Shown: one piece after another, positions 19,072 through 28,281 of the stretch
How positions within the stretch are numbered: the first letter of the stretch is position 1
How the letters are laid out: the number at the start of each line of letters is the position of its first letter
From: Apilactobacillus quenuiae
Lineage (GTDB): Bacteria; Bacillota; Bacilli; Lactobacillales; Lactobacillaceae
DNA: 64,000 nucleotides
Direction: 5' to 3'
NCBI RefSeq assembly: GCF_002994005.1
Contig: NZ_POSN01000001.1
Span: 186,001 to 250,000, forward strand
Position numbers and translations under genes: made by a program
Notes under the pieces: generated by a model
Database searches by the model: none
The model's input: the letters and a program-made list of their open reading frames with translations, nothing else
Told to the model about the DNA's origin: nothing

Positions 19072-20292
19072 TTATTGATTATCTTTGTCTAATCCTTTAC
19101 CTACAATGTCACCTAAAGTAAATCCGTTTTCTTCTTCAGGAGCATCTTCAGTAGAATTATCAGAAACCTTAGCATTTTCCTTTGAAGAATCATCACCATT
19201 TTCAGGCTCTGGTTCAAGTGCTCTCATTGATAAAGCTAAACGATGATTTTCAGGTTGAACATCAAGTACTTTAGCTTTAACAGTTTGACCAACTTTTAAT
19301 ACATCAGCAGGTGTATTAACATGTTCATGAGAAATTTGTGAAATGTGAATTAATCCTTCAACACCAGGAATTACTTCAGCAAAAGCACCAAAGTCAACTA
19401 AACGTTTGATGGTAACTTCAACAATGCTACCTTGTGGGGCTTTTTCTTCAATTTCATCCCATGGTTGAGGCATAGTTTGCTTAATTGATAATGAAATACG
19501 ACCCTTATCCTTATCTAAAGCAATAACCTTAACTTTAACTTCTTGACCATTCTTTAATACATCAGAAGGCTTATTAACACGTTCATATGAAATTTCTGAA
19601 ACGTGAACTAATCCGTCAACTCCGCCTAAATCAACAAATGCACCAAAATTAGTCATACGTGCAACCTTGCCTTCAACAACGTCACCAACACTTAATTTAC
19701 TCATAACTTCTTCAAGAGCTTTTTCTTGTTTTTGTTCCATTACATCACTATGTGATAGAACTAAGCGGTTCTTTTCAGGAATGATTTCAACAATCTTGCA
19801 TTCAAATTGTTGACCATCATATTGATTTAAGTTTCTTACAAAATGATTAGTAATCATTGAAGCAGGAATAAATCCACGAACACCAGCATCAACAACTAAT
19901 CCACCACGAACTGCATTTTTAACAGTTACATTGATAGTTTCATCATTCTTAGATTTTTCTTGTAATTCATCCCAAATTTTACGTTCTTGTAAGCGACGAA
20001 CAGAAAGTAGAAAACTTCCACCTTCTTTATCATCACCAATTCTTGAAAGAACAACAAATTTGCCCTTATCGCCCACTTTGTATTGTGAGTCTTCATCATT
20101 GTTAGAACTTGATGAAATTTCGTGACGAGGAACAACACCTTCGACACCAGCATTATCAATTCCAATGATTAATTGATGATCGTTATCAATGGCTAAAACT
20201 TCACCACTAACTACATCATTAATATTGACTTGGTCCACACTATCCAAGGCTTCTAATAAATCTTTATTTGTTTTTTCATCTGATTCACTCAT
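19072..20292 (-). CDS. rpsA: Ribosomal protein S1 homologue (four S1 domains)
   Basis: A 406-residue RNA-binding protein with four S1 domains, recognisable from repeats such as VGDVVEGKVARMTNFGAFVD, VDGLVHVSEIS and VEGLIHISQIS. Firmicute S1 homologues have four domains against six in E. coli, and their attachment to the ribosome is looser. An acidic, Glu/Asp/Ser-rich tail (about 350-406) lacks structure. The RBS is strong (AAGGAGGA). It follows cmk, the conserved cmk-rpsA order. Confidence 0.93.
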   Translation of the reverse strand: MSESDEKTNKDLLEALDSVDQVNINDVVSGEVLAIDNDHQLIIGIDNAGVEGVVPRHEISSSSNNDEDSQYKVGDKGKFVVLSRIGDDKEGGSFLLSVRRLQERKIWDELQEKSKNDETINVTVKNAVRGGLVVDAGVRGFIPASMITNHFVRNLNQYDGQQFECKIVEIIPEKNRLVLSHSDVMEQKQEKALEEVMSKLSVGDVVEGKVARMTNFGAFVDLGGVDGLVHVSEISYERVNKPSDVLKNGQEVKVKVIALDKDKGRISLSIKQTMPQPWDEIEEKAPQGSIVEVTIKRLVDFGAFAEVIPGVEGLIHISQISHEHVNTPADVLKVGQTVKAKVLDVQPENHRLALSMRALEPEPENGDDSSKENAKVSDNSTEDAPEEENGFTLGDIVGKGLDKDNQ

Positions 20293-20369
20293 CTGATAAT
20301 TCCTCCTTGAGACAACTATAACTAATATTCTAGACTAACTTTTAAAGAAAATCTAGTTATATGACTAAG

Positions 20370-21044
20370 TTATCCGTTATTTTTAATAATTTTAGATATT
20401 TCACGAACTACGTCATTTATCGACATTGAAGTAGTATCGATTTCAATAGCATCATCAGCTTTAACTAATGGTGAAATTTCACGATGTGAATCTTTATAAT
20501 CACGATCTTCAATTTCATTTTTTAGCTGATCTAATGGAACATGAATATTCTTTTCTTTGTTGTCTTTAAAACGACGTTCAGCTCTTTCTTGAACACTAGC
20601 AATTAAAAATATTTTTACTTCAGCATCTGGTAAAACAGTAGTACCGATATCTCTACCGTCCATTACAATCCCACCATCACTAGCAATTTGCTGCTGTCGC
20701 TTAACTAAATCAGATCTAACACCACTTAAACTAGCTATTTCAGAAACTGAATTAGTTACATTTTCTTGACGAATATCGTCAGTAACTTCTTTTCCATCTA
20801 AAAACACTTTTTGCTGTTCTGCATTAGGTTCAAATGAAATATCAGTATCTTTCAACATTTTTACTATTTTTACTTCATCACTTAAATCATAACCTAATTC
20901 CATGGCTTTAAGTGTGATAGAACGATACATTGCACCAGTATCACAATAAATATATGAAAAGTTGTTAGCAACTAATTTAGCCACTGTACTTTTACCAGCA
21001 GACGCTGGACCATCAATTGCCACTTGTAATTTTTTTAAACTCAT
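20370..21044 (-). CDS. cmk: Cytidylate kinase
   Basis: Phosphorylates CMP and dCMP. The 224-residue protein has the P-loop [14 protein letters not shown] near the start, then [28 protein letters not shown] and the [13 protein letters not shown] lid segment. It lies between the LysM gene and the rpsA-like gene, with only 20 bases to the former. Start at ATG 21044 behind GGGG. Confidence 0.96.
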   Translation of the reverse strand: MSLKKLQVAIDGPASAGKSTVAKLVANNFSYIYCDTGAMYRSITLKAMELGYDLSDEVKIVKMLKDTDISFEPNAEQQKVFLDGKEVTDDIRQENVTNSVSEIASLSGVRSDLVKRQQQIASDGGIVMDGRDIGTTVLPDAEVKIFLIASVQERAERRFKDNKEKNIHVPLDQLKNEIEDRDYKDSHREISPLVKADDAIEIDTTSMSINDVVREISKIIKNNG

Positions 21045-21064
21045 TTAACATACCCCAGTCAGTT

Positions 21065-21652
21065 TTATCTTACTCTGATTTTTTGATTAATTGAAACATT
21101 ATCACTAGTTAATCCATTTAGTCGTTTTAATTGATCAACAGTAAGACCACTATTTTTTGCAATTCTGTATAAATCATTTTCACCATTTTGACCAACAATA
21201 GCATAATCTCTATTATTACTGTTATCAGATGATGAATTACTTACAGAACTACTACTCGATGCATTAGAATCTTTGCTTGCAGATGAACTTTCGCTAGAAG
21301 ACTTTGAAGAACTATTAGCATTTTTTTTAGAATCTTCGTTATCATCATTCTTAGTGGTATAAGAACTACTTTGATTAGTATTATCAGAGCTTGAAGTAGA
21401 TTTTTTAGTAGTTTTATTCTTTTTAGCAGAGTCTTTTTTCCTATTAAATTTTATCATACTTGAAGATGAACTTGAAGATTGATTCTGACCATTGTCACTA
21501 GGATTGCTCATCATTCCAAAAACAAGTGTAAATAGCCCTATAACTATGATGATAGTAATCAATATAATAGCTATTACTTTATGGCCGCGACTTTTTTTTC
21601 TTAATTCCATTCTTGATAAATCATTAGATTCATCTTTATTGTTATTATTCAA
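21065..21652 (-). CDS. Membrane-anchored LysM protein (YpbE-like)
   Basis: A 195-residue protein with a short cytoplasmic start, one membrane segment (about 25-47), a long low-complexity Ser/Asn/Lys linker (about 50-148) and a single C-terminal LysM domain (about 150-195, YAIVGQNGENDLYRIAK to INQKIRV) that binds peptidoglycan. The layout fits an envelope protein spanning to the wall. LysM, RecS and YpbB genes lie together in B. subtilis (ypb locus), which supports orthology to YpbE. The start is TTG with GGAGGG 8 bases upstream. Confidence 0.85.
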   Translation of the reverse strand: MNNNNKDESNDLSRMELRKKSRGHKVIAIILITIIIVIGLFTLVFGMMSNPSDNGQNQSSSSSSSMIKFNRKKDSAKKNKTTKKSTSSSDNTNQSSSYTTKNDDNEDSKKNANSSSKSSSESSSASKDSNASSSSSVSNSSSDNSNNRDYAIVGQNGENDLYRIAKNSGLTVDQLKRLNGLTSDNVSINQKIRVR

Positions 21653-21688
21653 AATAACAACCCTCCTAATCTATTGTTAATAAAGATT

Positions 21689-21717
21689 ATTATACATTAT
21701 TTAATGTAATTTGTTGA
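21689..21717 (-). promoter_or_regulatory. Candidate promoter for LysM-cmk-rpsA
   Basis: On the minus strand TCAACA (21717-21712) and a consensus TATAAT (21694-21689) are 17 bases apart, just downstream of the recQ stop codon. Confidence 0.55.
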
Positions 21718-23137
21718 AAAGAGAATTAATTATAGAATGCCAATCATAATTATCCTTATAAATTATTTTATCATTATTTGATCTAATTAAATTAGATGCC
21801 TGCAAATTTAGCTTAGTATGATTACCATCGCAACAATACTCATTATGATCATCAAAAGCTTCATCAAAATGTGTTAAAAGTTTTTTGCGACGACAATGAT
21901 TGTTCAAAACATACGATAACATTTCTGCTAAACTATCTTTTTGCTCTAGTCGTCTAGCTTGAAAAATATTAGTAACATCATCTTTCGAGTAACCATTATC
22001 GTAATAATATTTTAGTAATTTAGTTTGTTCATCATTATTATCCAATTTGTTATAGTTTTGATAATAAAAAGAAATCATATCATCATCTGGAATATTATCC
22101 ATTAATAAATTATACTGAAGAATTTCATCATTTTTTTGATAAAGAATAATAGAAATACTCTCGTCCATATCTCGTCCTGCGCGTCCCATTTCTTGAACAT
22201 ATGATTCAATATTGGAAGGCATATGATAGTGAATAACATATCTAATATTATTTTTATCAATTCCCATACCAAAAGCACTAGTAGCACATATAACATCTAT
22301 TTGATTATCCATAAATTGATGCTGAATGCGATAACGATTTTCATTATTTAAATCTGAATGGTAAGCTTCAACTCTCAAATGAGCTTCTTTTCTTAAAAAG
22401 ATTGTAACCATATTGGCCATTTTTTTACTAGAAAAATAAATAATTCCTGGACTACGTAATTTATTAACTAATGATAGTAATTTATTATTTTTATCATTAG
22501 AATCATCACAATATTCAACAGATAACATTATGTTAGAACGATTAGTAGACTTAACTATATTTTTAACATTATGCAATCCCAATTTATCAACAATTTCATA
22601 ACGCACTTTTTTGGATGCAGTGGCAGTTAACATTAATACTTTAGGGTTATTTAAGTAATTAATTATCCTATGTAAGTTAAGGTATTCAGGTCTAAAATCA
22701 GTTCCCCATTGAACAATACAATGAGCTTCATCAATGACAAAAAGTCCAATATCAAGTTTTTTAAAAGATTCTAAAATATCAGATTGAGATATCATTTCAG
22801 GAGAAATATATATATAACTATATTTACTTAAATTCTTTAAAATTCTTTTTTTCTCTATAAAATTCAAATTAGAAGTTATGGCAACTGTATTTTTTGATCC
22901 TAAATATCTCATACGATCAACTTGATCTTGCATTAATGAAATCAATGGCGAAATAATAACAACTGGCTTTTTTATCATTAAACCAAACAACTGATATATA
23001 AGTGTTTTACCAGTACCAGTTGGTAACATGCCAAAAGTATTTTTTCCCTGATTCAAAGCAGCTAATACTTCGGATTGACCTGGACGAAAATCGTCAAATC
23101 CAAACCACTTTTTTAAATTCTGACGTAAATAATCCAT
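21701..23137 (-). CDS. RecQ family DNA helicase, short RecS type
   Basis: An SF2 3'-5' DNA helicase. Walker A is TGTGKT (40-45) and Walker B DEAH (136-139), and motif VI is QEMGRAGRDM. At 478 residues it is close to B. subtilis RecS (YpbC) and much shorter than full RecQ; no HRDC domain is present. The zinc-binding region is partial (CRRKKLL then YCCDGNH), so metal binding is uncertain. It starts 2 bases after the YpbB-like gene, with its RBS inside that gene, so the two are translated together. Both lie downstream of ribU. Confidence 0.9.
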   Translation of the reverse strand: MDYLRQNLKKWFGFDDFRPGQSEVLAALNQGKNTFGMLPTGTGKTLIYQLFGLMIKKPVVIISPLISLMQDQVDRMRYLGSKNTVAITSNLNFIEKKRILKNLSKYSYIYISPEMISQSDILESFKKLDIGLFVIDEAHCIVQWGTDFRPEYLNLHRIINYLNNPKVLMLTATASKKVRYEIVDKLGLHNVKNIVKSTNRSNIMLSVEYCDDSNDKNNKLLSLVNKLRSPGIIYFSSKKMANMVTIFLRKEAHLRVEAYHSDLNNENRYRIQHQFMDNQIDVICATSAFGMGIDKNNIRYVIHYHMPSNIESYVQEMGRAGRDMDESISIILYQKNDEILQYNLLMDNIPDDDMISFYYQNYNKLDNNDEQTKLLKYYYDNGYSKDDVTNIFQARRLEQKDSLAEMLSYVLNNHCRRKKLLTHFDEAFDDHNEYCCDGNHTKLNLQASNLIRSNNDKIIYKDNYDWHSIINSLFNKLH

Positions 23138-23139
23138 AA

Positions 23140-24165
23140 CTATTTACTCCTCATTATTTGATATAATCGAAATTTAAAAAAATCTATATTAGAATCATTT
23201 AATTTACTAAATTTCCATAAATCAATTGGCTGCTGCAAATATGTTTTATTTAAATAAGATATATTTGCAGTAGATAAAAGCTTGTTATATGGAAATTCTG
23301 TTGCACTTAAAAAAATTGCATTTTCTAATAAATGTTCCTTAATTGTAGATTCCTTAAGGTTGTATTTTTTGGCAATACTAGAAATTTTAAGTCCACTATT
23401 AAGTTCATTGAATGTTCTTTTGGCACTTTCATTAATTTTATTTTTCACTATATTCTTCAGTAAAATTTTCAAAAAGGAACTATTATTTTTAATAAAACGG
23501 ATAAGCAAAATCCATAAATCTATATTAATAAAATATATTTCCAATTGGGAATAATTATATTGTTTTGATAATTGTTCATAAGTTAAGCCATAATTATCAT
23601 GTCCAATCATTAAATTAGCAAAGATACTAGCCCTTTCTTTATCTAAAGTAGCTAAAAAAGAATTAATAATATTATAGATTTTATCAACAAAATTATCATT
23701 TTTATGTTTGTGAAAAAAAGCTTTGATTAAGTTAGTATCATAAAAGTCTGCTTGAACAGGATAATAGCTACTATTATTATAACTATATTCTGAAGCAACT
23801 TGTATAAGTAATAAAAATCTTGATTTAAACTCTTCAATATCATAATCAAAACCATAAGATAATTCTTTAGGTAAATAAAAGGATTCAATTAATGAATCCT
23901 TTTTTGTTTTACCCTTATTGGTTAATTTATATTGATATTTATCATATGGAAAAACATAACCATATTTGATTAATTCATTTATTATTTTATCTTCATTTTT
24001 AATGGAATCAAAATGTTTCATAATTCCTGAATAATCTAACATATGATAACGACTACCCCAAAATAAAGTTGAAACGGTTTTTTTACCATCTAATAAATTT
24101 TTAATTAATTTTAGTCTTCTGGGTTGTTTATTAGATAACATTAAAAGTAAAAGCTTCTTATTCAT
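23140..24165 (-). CDS. YpbB-like helix-turn-helix protein
   Basis: A 341-residue protein of unknown function. Its C-terminal part has a helix-turn-helix-like segment (LNSGLKISSIAKKYNLKEST) of the kind found at the end of YpbB next to RecS in Bacilli. The remainder is helical and rich in Lys, Asn and Ile, with no membrane segment. The tight coupling to the helicase gene (2-base gap) suggests the two proteins act together on DNA, which is an inference. The start is 3 bases after the ribU stop, and the only RBS is a weak AGAGAT inside ribU. Confidence 0.72.
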   Translation of the reverse strand: MNKKLLLLMLSNKQPRRLKLIKNLLDGKKTVSTLFWGSRYHMLDYSGIMKHFDSIKNEDKIINELIKYGYVFPYDKYQYKLTNKGKTKKDSLIESFYLPKELSYGFDYDIEEFKSRFLLLIQVASEYSYNNSSYYPVQADFYDTNLIKAFFHKHKNDNFVDKIYNIINSFLATLDKERASIFANLMIGHDNYGLTYEQLSKQYNYSQLEIYFINIDLWILLIRFIKNNSSFLKILLKNIVKNKINESAKRTFNELNSGLKISSIAKKYNLKESTIKEHLLENAIFLSATEFPYNKLLSTANISYLNKTYLQQPIDLWKFSKLNDSNIDFFKFRLYQIMRSK

Positions 24166-24168
24166 TAA

Positions 24169-24744
24169 TTAATCTCTTTTCTTATAAGTAGACCAAACTT
24201 TACTACGACTTAAGATTATCACAAATACAATCCCGATAAAAATGCCCTTAATGATATTAAATGGAATTACGACATATAGAATGGAATCTGCAAGGCTAAA
24301 ATTAAAATGAAATCCAGCAAGATTGATATATAGCGGAGTTATAACAAAATAATTTGCTAAGCTCATGATTAAAGTTAAAGATATAGTTTCAAATAAAACC
24401 ATCAAAATATACTTAAGTTTATTAGAGAATATTTTATCGATAACTGCCATTGAAAGGACAATGGTTAAACTAGCAAGCAATAGTGAAGAAACACCAATCA
24501 AATTAATTATTGAAGGCCCCGTAAAAATAAAATATAAAAATGCCCTCATAAAAGCAACAACAATTCCACTACTAGTCGATAACAAAATTGTTGCTAGTAA
24601 AATTGGAATATCACCAAAATCTAATTTCATATAAGGTGCGATAGGAATAATTGATACTGAGATGTAGGATAATAAATAAGCTAACCCACTTAATATTGAA
24701 ATTTGAACAATTCTTTGTAGACTAATTTTTTTTGCATTAAACAT
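24169..24744 (-). CDS. ribU: Riboflavin ECF transporter S component
   Basis: The substrate-binding membrane subunit of the energy-coupling factor transporter for riboflavin. The 191-residue protein has about six hydrophobic segments, and the N-terminal block YISVSIIPIAPYMKLDFGDIP is the RibU signature. The upstream FMN riboswitch supports the substrate directly. The ECF ATPases and T component are not in the window. GGAGG lies before the ATG, just downstream of the riboswitch terminator. Confidence 0.95.
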   Translation of the reverse strand: MFNAKKISLQRIVQISILSGLAYLLSYISVSIIPIAPYMKLDFGDIPILLATILLSTSSGIVVAFMRAFLYFIFTGPSIINLIGVSSLLLASLTIVLSMAVIDKIFSNKLKYILMVLFETISLTLIMSLANYFVITPLYINLAGFHFNFSLADSILYVVIPFNIIKGIFIGIVFVIILSRSKVWSTYKKRD

Positions 24745-24772
24745 AAAAATTCCTCCAAATGAGGATTATCTT

Positions 24773-24812
24773 CAAAAAAAGGCCTCTGCTAAATAAATAA
24801 CAGGGACTTTTC
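24773..24812 (-). terminator. Attenuator of the ribU FMN riboswitch
   Basis: On the minus strand AAGTCCCTGTT pairs imperfectly with AGCAGAGGCCTT (one mismatch, one bulge) and is followed by seven T residues. It lies between the aptamer and the ribU start codon and would end transcription when FMN is bound. Confidence 0.8.
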
Positions 24813-24826
24813 CACACTAAAAAATA

Positions 24827-24946
24827 GATCTTCTTTATACCAGACTTTACTGTCGGCTTTGGAATTTAACCAAATCAACCATCATAAAATGGGTAGCGGG
24901 CTGTACCGCCGGTCGGGAATCTAACCCTGCCCTGAAGATAAACCAT
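24827..24946 (-). ncRNA. FMN riboswitch (RFN element)
   Basis: Read on the minus strand, the conserved blocks occur in order: ATCTTCAGGGCAGGGT, ATTCCCGACCGGCGGT, AGCCCGC, TTGATTTGGT, AATTCCAAAGCCGACAGT, AGTCTGG and AAGAAGATC, with the first and last closing stem P1. This is the classic RFN aptamer that binds FMN. It governs ribU and probably the two genes that follow without a gap. Confidence 0.97.
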
Positions 24947-24995
24947 ATAATATTATTTATACTAATGTACCAAAATATTAAGCAAAAAACAATAA

Positions 24996-25727
24996 TTAAG
25001 ATTTCTTATCGGTAATTTCATAAAGTTTTTCAACTTCCATTTTCTTTAATGACCTAAATTCACCTGATTGTAAACCTCTTAAATTCAAAAATGCATATGA
25101 TTCACGTTTTAACTTTTTAACTGGGTGATTAATTGCTTTAAACATATTTTTAACTTCATGGTTTTTGCCTTCATGAATTGTTAATTGAACAACTGCAGTT
25201 TTCTTTTTAGGATCAGTTTCCAAGACATTAGTTTTGGCTGGACTTGTTTTTTTACCGTGAATTTTAATTCCTAATCGCAACTGTTTTAGTTCATCATTTG
25301 TTGGAATCCCATCAATTTTAGCTACATAAGTTTTTTCTACTTCATATTTTGGATGAGTAAGACGATTGTCTAAATCACCATCGTTCGTTAATAATAACAA
25401 TCCAGAAGTATCATAGTCCAATCTACCAACTGGATAAATTCTTTCTGGAATATCTGCAAAAAAATCTACAACTGTTTTTCTGTTTTTTTCATCAGATACT
25501 GATGAAATAATTCTCCTAGGTTTGTAAAAAAGAAAATAAACTTTCTTTTCTTTACCACCAATGGGTACCCCATCAACTTCAATCGAATCAGAAACTTTAA
25601 CCTTAGTTCCCAGCTCAGTTACAACTTTACTATTAACTGTAACTCTTCCTGAAGCAATAATTTCTTCTGACTTTCTTCTAGAAGCAACTCCAGCTTTTGC
25701 CATTACTTTCTGTAATCTTTCAGCCAT
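24996..25727 (-). CDS. rluB: rRNA pseudouridine synthase RluB
   Basis: Makes a pseudouridine in 23S rRNA (the RluB family modifies the 2605 region). The 243-residue protein has an N-terminal S4 RNA-binding domain (RLQKVMAKAGVASRRKSEEI) and the catalytic block PVGRLDYDTSGLLLLTNDG with the active aspartate in RLDYDT. It overlaps the end of scpB by one base (TAATG) and has a GGGAGGA site inside scpB. The scpA-scpB-rluB order is conserved in Firmicutes. Confidence 0.94.
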   Translation of the reverse strand: MAERLQKVMAKAGVASRRKSEEIIASGRVTVNSKVVTELGTKVKVSDSIEVDGVPIGGKEKKVYFLFYKPRRIISSVSDEKNRKTVVDFFADIPERIYPVGRLDYDTSGLLLLTNDGDLDNRLTHPKYEVEKTYVAKIDGIPTNDELKQLRLGIKIHGKKTSPAKTNVLETDPKKKTAVVQLTIHEGKNHEVKNMFKAINHPVKKLKRESYAFLNLRGLQSGEFRSLKKMEVEKLYEITDKKS

Positions 25728-26260
25728 TATTTTTCCTCCCTAGTAAGTAAATTTTTATCGATTTTTGGTAATTCATCTAAGCTAGATATTCCAAACAGTT
25801 TGAAAAAGTTACCAGTAACTTCATAAAGCTTAGGGTTACCAGGTACTTTTTTGTGTCCATTTACTTTAATTATTTCTTGCTTTATCAATTTTTGAATTGT
25901 TTTATTACTATTGACGCCTCTTATATCATCAATCTCGACTCTAGTAATTGGTTGATTGTAAGCAATAATAGTTAAAACTTCTAAAGAAGTTTGAGTTAGT
26001 GAAAATTCTCCATCATCCACTATGTAATCTTTTATAATTGAATCTAATTCATCTTTAGTAGCAAAAGTATATTTATCATCATATTTTATTATTGTAAAAG
26101 GACTATCAGAATCATCAACTAATCTATCATTTAGTTTATCAATATTAATTAAAAGTTCTGCTTCACTTATATTTAATAATTTCGACATATTTGATAGTGA
26201 AATACCATCATCACCAGCAATATAAATTAAGCCACTAATTTTCGCTAAATTACTTACCAA
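25727..26260 (-). CDS. scpB: Segregation and condensation protein B
   Basis: Part of the Smc-ScpA-ScpB condensin that organises the chromosome. The 177-residue protein has two winged-helix regions. The block SLTQTSLEVLTIIAYNQPIT leads into RVEIDDIRGVNS, the ScpB signature. The start is TTG with GGAG 10 bases upstream. It is 17 bases downstream of scpA. Confidence 0.95.
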   Translation of the reverse strand: MVSNLAKISGLIYIAGDDGISLSNMSKLLNISEAELLINIDKLNDRLVDDSDSPFTIIKYDDKYTFATKDELDSIIKDYIVDDGEFSLTQTSLEVLTIIAYNQPITRVEIDDIRGVNSNKTIQKLIKQEIIKVNGHKKVPGNPKLYEVTGNFFKLFGISSLDELPKIDKNLLTREEK

Positions 26261-26277
26261 TCAATATACACTCCAAT

Positions 26278-27012
26278 CTATTTTTTACGAATATATATTT
26301 TATTATCAATTTGTTCAACAACAATAAAATGTTCCTTCATTAACTCCAAAATTGACAAAAAAGTGGTTATAATTTTTTCTAAGTTATCATTTTCATTGAA
26401 TAAAGAATTAAATTCGATAACATCTTTATTTTCTATTTTTGTAATAATCCAATTAGATTGTTCTTTTACAGTGTAATGCCATTCATTAATTTCATGAACG
26501 TAAGGTTTATGATAATGATGATTTTTTTTAATGATTGCATCAAAAGCATCCTTGATTAAGTCAACATTCATTATTTTATCGCCATTAAAGTCTAATATTT
26601 CACTAACTGTTGGTAATCTAGCTGGAATACTATGATGCATACTACTTCGTTTTTTAAACTTTTTTAATACTTTTGAAGCTTCTTTATATTGTTGATAAAC
26701 AATCAACTGATTAACAAGTTCGTTTCTGGGATCTTCATAATCATCATTTTCATCAGCTAAATCATCTTTTTTAGGTAATAATAATTTAGACTTAATTACC
26801 ATTAAATTTGAAGCCATAACAAAATATTCACCAATTACATTAACATTTAATTCTTTCATTTTATTTAAATATTCAACATATTGATTAGTTATTTTTTCAA
26901 TTTCAATATCATATATGTCCATCTGAGATTGTTTAATTAAATGCAACAATAATTCTAATGGCCCATCAAAATCATTTATATGAATATTCATAGCATTATT
27001 GCTTGGTTCCAT
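26278..27012 (-). CDS. scpA: Segregation and condensation protein A
   Basis: The kleisin subunit that links the Smc heads and ScpB. The 244-residue protein begins the conserved domain at FDGPLELLLHLIKQSQMDIY, includes YFVMASNLMVIKSKLLLP and ends in a winged helix. An in-frame ATG at 27060 would add 16 residues that lie within ribT. The ATG at 27012 has GGGAG about 8 bases before it and is preferred. It overlaps ribT by 17 bases, suggesting coupled translation. Confidence 0.94.
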   Translation of the reverse strand: MEPSNNAMNIHINDFDGPLELLLHLIKQSQMDIYDIEIEKITNQYVEYLNKMKELNVNVIGEYFVMASNLMVIKSKLLLPKKDDLADENDDYEDPRNELVNQLIVYQQYKEASKVLKKFKKRSSMHHSIPARLPTVSEILDFNGDKIMNVDLIKDAFDAIIKKNHHYHKPYVHEINEWHYTVKEQSNWIITKIENKDVIEFNSLFNENDNLEKIITTFLSILELMKEHFIVVEQIDNKIYIRKK

Positions 27013-27358
27013 TGCGTTTCTCCCAAATCTCACAAATTTTAGTTGTATCCATGGTTCCAATTATTCGTTTGTTCATATATAAGTCTGATAACTGATTTAA
27101 CATAACACAACAATTGTTCATGTTCCAAGAATCAGGAGTTAGTATAATTCTACGAACAACTAATAATGAATTGTTAGATTCAATTGATAACATTCCAGCC
27201 CAGTTATTATTTTCATTCTTCCATAAATAGATCACTCGATTGTCTGAATTCTTATACCAATCTAATTCAGACTTCAGAAGTTCATTATTCATATCAGGTA
27301 TTAAGGAAAGCATATCCATAACTATTTTTTCATATTCACTACGATATTTTAATAACAT
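26996..27358 (-). CDS. ribT: RibT-like GNAT family protein, degenerate CoA loop
   Basis: A 120-residue protein that matches RibT of Bacilli at the start (MLLKYRSEYEKIVMDMLSL), around the WKNENNNWAG strand and in VRRIILTPDSW. In B. subtilis RibT the last block is followed by the acetyl-CoA pyrophosphate loop (R/Q-x-x-G-x-G). Here the same place reads NMNNCCVMLNQL, with no glycine, so acetyl-CoA binding is doubtful. RibT is named for its riboflavin operon link, but its reaction is not firmly known. It lies between xerD and scpA, its usual place in lactobacilli. Confidence 0.8.
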   Translation of the reverse strand: MLLKYRSEYEKIVMDMLSLIPDMNNELLKSELDWYKNSDNRVIYLWKNENNNWAGMLSIESNNSLLVVRRIILTPDSWNMNNCCVMLNQLSDLYMNKRIIGTMDTTKICEIWEKRNGTKQ

Positions 27359-27383
27359 TATAAAACTCCTCTTTAATAAAAAA

Positions 27384-28271
27384 TTATGCTCTTGGATGAT
27401 ACTTATTAAACGACTTGTTTAAATGTTCATGCGAAATATGTGTATATATTTGAGTAGTAGAAATATCAGAATGCCCCAACAATTCTTGAACAATTCTTAA
27501 ATCAGCACCATTTTCTAAAATATGAGTCGCAAAAGAATGTCTCAAGGTATGTGGCGTTACATCTTTTTTAATACCTGCCAAAGATACATACCGTTTTATT
27601 TTTTGCCAAATACTTTGCCGACTTAAGCCACTACCATGAGCATTTAAGAATAAATAGTCACTACGACGATTTTTTAATAGCTTAGAACGACTATTACTTA
27701 TATAAAAATTAATCCATTTAATTGCTTGAGTTCCTATCGGAATAATTCTCTCTTTATCACCCTTACCTAGGGTTTGAATAATTCCCATTTCTAAATGTAA
27801 GTTATCCATTTTCAGATGAACCATTTCGCTTACACGTAAACCAGTCGCATACATAACTTCAAATATAGCCCGATCACGAATTCCATACTTATCATTAGTA
27901 TTAGGAACACTCAACAATTTATCTACTTCTTTTATAGTTAAAACCGACGGAAAATGTTGAGCTTGCTTAGGAGTATCTATCTTAACCATAGGATCATTTT
28001 TAATATAATGAAATCTCAATAAGTACTTAAAAAACTTTCTCATTGTTGAAATAAAACGGATGATGGAATTCCTAGCTTTACCATGTTCTTTCATACTTTT
28101 CATATAATCTAATATAATAAGCGAATTAACATCATTAAGGTTGTTTATACTTTTGTTAGAAAGATAATTGGCAAATTCTTCCAAATCTTGATGGTAACTT
28201 TTAATCGTATTTCCAGATAAGCCACGCTCAATTAATAAGAAATGTAAATAATCCTTAATTATCTCATCCAT
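27384..28271 (-). CDS. xerD: Tyrosine recombinase XerD
   Basis: The partner of XerC at dif. The 295-residue protein carries the full catalytic set: Arg146 (TGLRVSE), Lys170 (GKGDKER), His241 and Arg244 (HTLRHSFATH), His267 (LLGHSD) and Tyr276 (TQIYTHI). The call of XerD rests on context: it lies in the cvfB-xerD-ribT-scpAB block typical of Firmicute xerD. AGGTGA precedes the ATG. Together with 1980-2891 the window holds both recombinases of the dimer-resolution pair. Confidence 0.94.
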   Translation of the reverse strand: MDEIIKDYLHFLLIERGLSGNTIKSYHQDLEEFANYLSNKSINNLNDVNSLIILDYMKSMKEHGKARNSIIRFISTMRKFFKYLLRFHYIKNDPMVKIDTPKQAQHFPSVLTIKEVDKLLSVPNTNDKYGIRDRAIFEVMYATGLRVSEMVHLKMDNLHLEMGIIQTLGKGDKERIIPIGTQAIKWINFYISNSRSKLLKNRRSDYLFLNAHGSGLSRQSIWQKIKRYVSLAGIKKDVTPHTLRHSFATHILENGADLRIVQELLGHSDISTTQIYTHISHEHLNKSFNKYHPRA

Positions 28272-28281
28272 AATTAATCAC

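Noticed and set aside
21200-21500. The serine-rich coding repeat of the LysM protein as a phase-variable tract or repeat array
   Set aside because: The codons are mixed and there is no long uniform mono- or oligonucleotide run; it is an ordinary low-complexity linker.
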